DNA from: Stichopus chloronotus
Lineage: Eukaryota > Echinodermata > Holothuroidea > Aspidochirotida > Stichopodidae
Direction of reading: 5' to 3'
NCBI GenBank assembly: GCA_021234535.1
Contig: CM037843.1
Location: 19,375,911-19,439,910 of the forward strand
Length of the DNA: 64,000 bases
The position numbers were made by a program, and so were the translations under genes. Below, piece by piece: positions 61,501-64,000 of the stretch. The notes under the pieces are model-generated. The model had not been told where the DNA came from. It made no database searches and worked only from the letters and a program-made list of their open reading frames with translations. Each line of letters opens with the position of its first letter. Positions within the stretch are counted from its first letter, which is position 1.

Positions 61501-64000
61501 CATTGCTACCTAGTCTTGACCTGTTGGCATTTCCCAGGCTTTTGGCCACACTTTTTCGTGCGAATTTGTTCAAGAGAAGTAGCAATCCTTGTTAAATTTA
61601 GACTCAAAACGTGCTGAGGTACATTCGACAGTTTTTAAATACAAATTTCTCTTCTGTGTTTCCGAATCAATGACGCACATTTACCAAAATATGACGTAAC
61701 ATTTTCCCCTCCCTTACCTGCTCCTCTCCTTAATGTTCTGCACTCACCATGTTGGCCTCAGTTGTTACATGATTCTGACTCACTTGCTCCAGATTGGAAG
61801 TTTGCATTTTAATGTTCCTCCCATATCAACAAGACAATCTCGGCCAACAGTTTGAACCTGGCATCTGATAACGAGTCGTTGGCTTAGCGAGACACCTCGT
61901 TAATTGACAAAGACTGGGAGCTTTATTGTAGTTCCTAATTCATTACCATGGTGATTTGCCACATTGGTATTTTTTTCCCCACCGTAATAATGTAATCCAT
62001 GTTGTGAAAGGTGGCAATAAGAAACTGTCGTCAAGGACGAAGCTAAACATTTTTTTTCCCTCTTGCGGTCGTGAAGACAGAAAATCACACTCTGCCATCT
62101 CGTTCTGCCAATATATGAAGTCAAATATTAAAATTCCTCATTTGACAAGAACATGCCTTTTTGCACCTACTCGGGGAAGACAAAGGAGGGGGAAGGAAAA
62201 GAAGGTCGAACCGTGGTGGTTCAAAATCCTTTCTCACTAGGAGACTTCGTTTTCCGGCCTTGCCTTTTTTTTTTGTTGAAACCCGAATTGAATTCAACAC
62301 ACTTAGTGGGTACCGTCATAAGATTTGGATGAAAAAATATTCATGAAATTAAAGAACATAATTACCTTTGTAAGCAATTGAAAGGTATGAGGCTTTATTT
62401 GTATTGATGAGGATTTTGTTAATGGACTGTCTTTATCATTTGACGTCCTTTCTCTGTACTTAACGCCGGTACCAACAAGAGGTGCTGCCCTCGGCGGGTT
62501 TAATATGTACGTATTCGTCGATATCAAACTGCTTTTGTCTCCTGTGAAAATCGATCCTCACTAACATTTGTACGGTTTATCCAAAGTTTGTGCCGGTTTT
62601 AGCTATGGATGAGAAAAAAAGGTTGTCCGCTCCCTGGTGAATGCTGACCTGAGATGCTTTTATTGAAGAAAGTCTTAAGGTATTGGAATCCAGAAATTTT
62701 GTAAACAACAGTCCCTTTTGTGCAATTTTCTTCGTGTGCATATCGTTTCAAATTGACCTGCCTCCACAAAACTAATTCACATCCCATTACAAGGTGGTAT
62801 TTTGGGAAGGCGGCACTGGTCCACTTTGGATTAAGTTGGAGGTAGAGGCAGTGTGCAGGTTACCAGCTGTTTCTGGCATGGTGTGTGCATTAGTTGTGTG
62901 GGTACATGTAAGTTGTTCACTCGTAAGTATCCAAACCAGATCAGGTTTGGGATGTCTCATGTAATGAAGGGCTTTTTGTAATCATCACTGATACATTTTA
63001 ATTTTTTGTCAGAAAGATAAAGAAGTCTTTTTGGATCTGACTAAGTGAAGTAAACAATAAAAGGATAAGGGAGAGAAATGATAAGCATTAAAACAAAAGG
63101 AATTGATTGATGATTAAGTTGTAAATCTTTTTTATACTCATGTTTAATCATGACTACATTTTAATGCACAGTGAACCCAAAGATGTTCAGGCAAAAAAAA
63201 ATGAGAAAAAAAAACAAAGAGTTAATAATAATAAAACACCTTTGCAAGGTATCTTTAGTGATAAAACATATCATCGCATTAAACGAATGTGCTCTTTCAT
63301 AAAGTATTGTATATCATTGGTTCATTAATATCTACCCTACGTGTGCTGTAAGACAAAAAAGTCTAAATTTCTTTTTACCAACAAAGGATGAGATCCCCTT
63401 CAAGTACGCCTGCTATTATGGATCCGGTTTCCCTCACAGTAACATTTGCTCTGCAAATTATGCTAATTTGTTTGTCCCCAATGGATGTGAAAAATTCTCA
63501 GAAGCTTTTGGGAAAGTAGGTTGGATTACTTAAGCAAGGTACCAGCGAGGGAATGACCTTTGAAGATTGGAAAGTATTGAAAGGAAAAGCAGAGTGTAGG
63601 AACCAGCCTTCAAAGTGAACAAGAGTCGTTTTGCAGTTTAAAAAACAGTAATATTTTGTGATTAACTTTCTCAATGTTATTGTCTATCATGTTCACATAT
63701 CAGATCTGTAAGTCTAACGTCATTCTTTCTTTATTTGGTTTCATTTGTTGTTTTATCCTGGCTTTGTTTTTATTTTTTCTTATTTTTGTTTTTTGTGTAT
63801 GTGAGTCGTGTGTGCATTCGTTTCTTTATTATTGTTCCTCTTTGTCACCATTTCCAGATCCTGAAATTTTACAACCATCAAAGGTAGGAATAGAAATTTT
63901 GTTAGTGCATAGGTCGGCTAAGAAGGGACTTGCGATGGTTTGAAACAGACTTTTCAAATCAGTATTACATTTATCGGCAAGAGTACTTCACTCAGTAAAA
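52561..64000. other. 3' flank of HHATL-like gene, no confident gene
   Basis: The last HHATL exon and polyadenylation site should be within or beyond this stretch. Three islands with more coding-like composition were noticed: 55331-55562, 57600-58100 and a short exon-like stretch at 61538-61617. All are described as findings. The rest is A+T-rich with C and G homopolymer runs (for example at about 55960, 59985 and 61455), and its open frames match no family I know. Confidence 0.45.

Noticed and set aside
63859..63884. 26 bp exon-like stretch between CACCATTTCCAG and GTAGGA
   Set aside because: Too short to recognise, and no partner exons seen on either side within the window.

Overview
This is a eukaryotic, animal genomic window. 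It has long introns with GT/AG boundaries, about 60% A+T, no operons, no rRNA, and many homopolymer runs, (CA)n microsatellites and short foldback transposon relics. The gene content (an extracellular SMOC protein and a hedgehog-acyltransferase-family protein) and the style of the dispersed repeats suggest a marine invertebrate deuterostome. An echinoderm is my best guess, but that is an inference and not shown directly.

Only two genes could be supported, and both had to be assembled from exons. (1) On the minus strand, about 29.0 to 10.66 kb, lies the 5' part of a SMOC-like gene (SPARC-related modular calcium-binding protein): a signal-peptide exon, a Kazal/follistatin-like exon and a thyroglobulin type-1 exon. 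The exon phases agree (0/0, then 1/1). The first intron is about 13.9 kb and the second about 3.9 kb. The second thyroglobulin domain and the EF-hand exons were not found and probably lie left of the window. (2) On the plus strand, 35.9 to 52.6 kb, ten coding exons with perfectly matching phases encode about 490 residues of an MBOAT protein of the HHAT/HHATL (hedgehog acyltransferase / acyltransferase-like) family. The invariant MBOAT histidine is replaced by glutamine, while the partner aspartate is kept exactly 40 residues upstream. The protein therefore looks like a non-catalytic HHATL-type member. Its last short C-terminal exon was not located with confidence. The two genes are divergent, with about 6.8 kb between their first recognised exons.

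Region by region: 1-5.4 kb has no supportable gene. 5.48-6.6 kb is a dead non-LTR retrotransposon reverse-transcriptase fragment. 6.86-7.09 kb is a foldback repeat. 7.1-10.6 kb has nothing firm apart from one copy of a dispersed repeat. 10.66-29.04 kb is the SMOC gene, whose first intron holds a 0.3 kb A+T island built of TTGATTAATCAA palindromes, a possible tRNA-derived SINE and a 0.37 kb foldback element. 29-35.8 kb is the intergenic space. 35.85-52.56 kb is the HHATL-like gene; its introns hold a CAGG-ended MITE, arrays of a diverged dispersed repeat, a composite A-B-B'-A' element with microsatellites and GGGGATATCCCC palindromes, a 725 bp foldback element with TTAA ends, and a 379 bp hAT-type MITE with an 8 bp target duplication. 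52.6-64 kb has no confident gene, only two or three weak exon candidates.

Both genes belong to families that act on secreted morphogen signalling: SMOC on BMP/Hedgehog in the matrix, HHAT/HHATL on Hedgehog lipidation in the ER. Their proximity may be coincidental.
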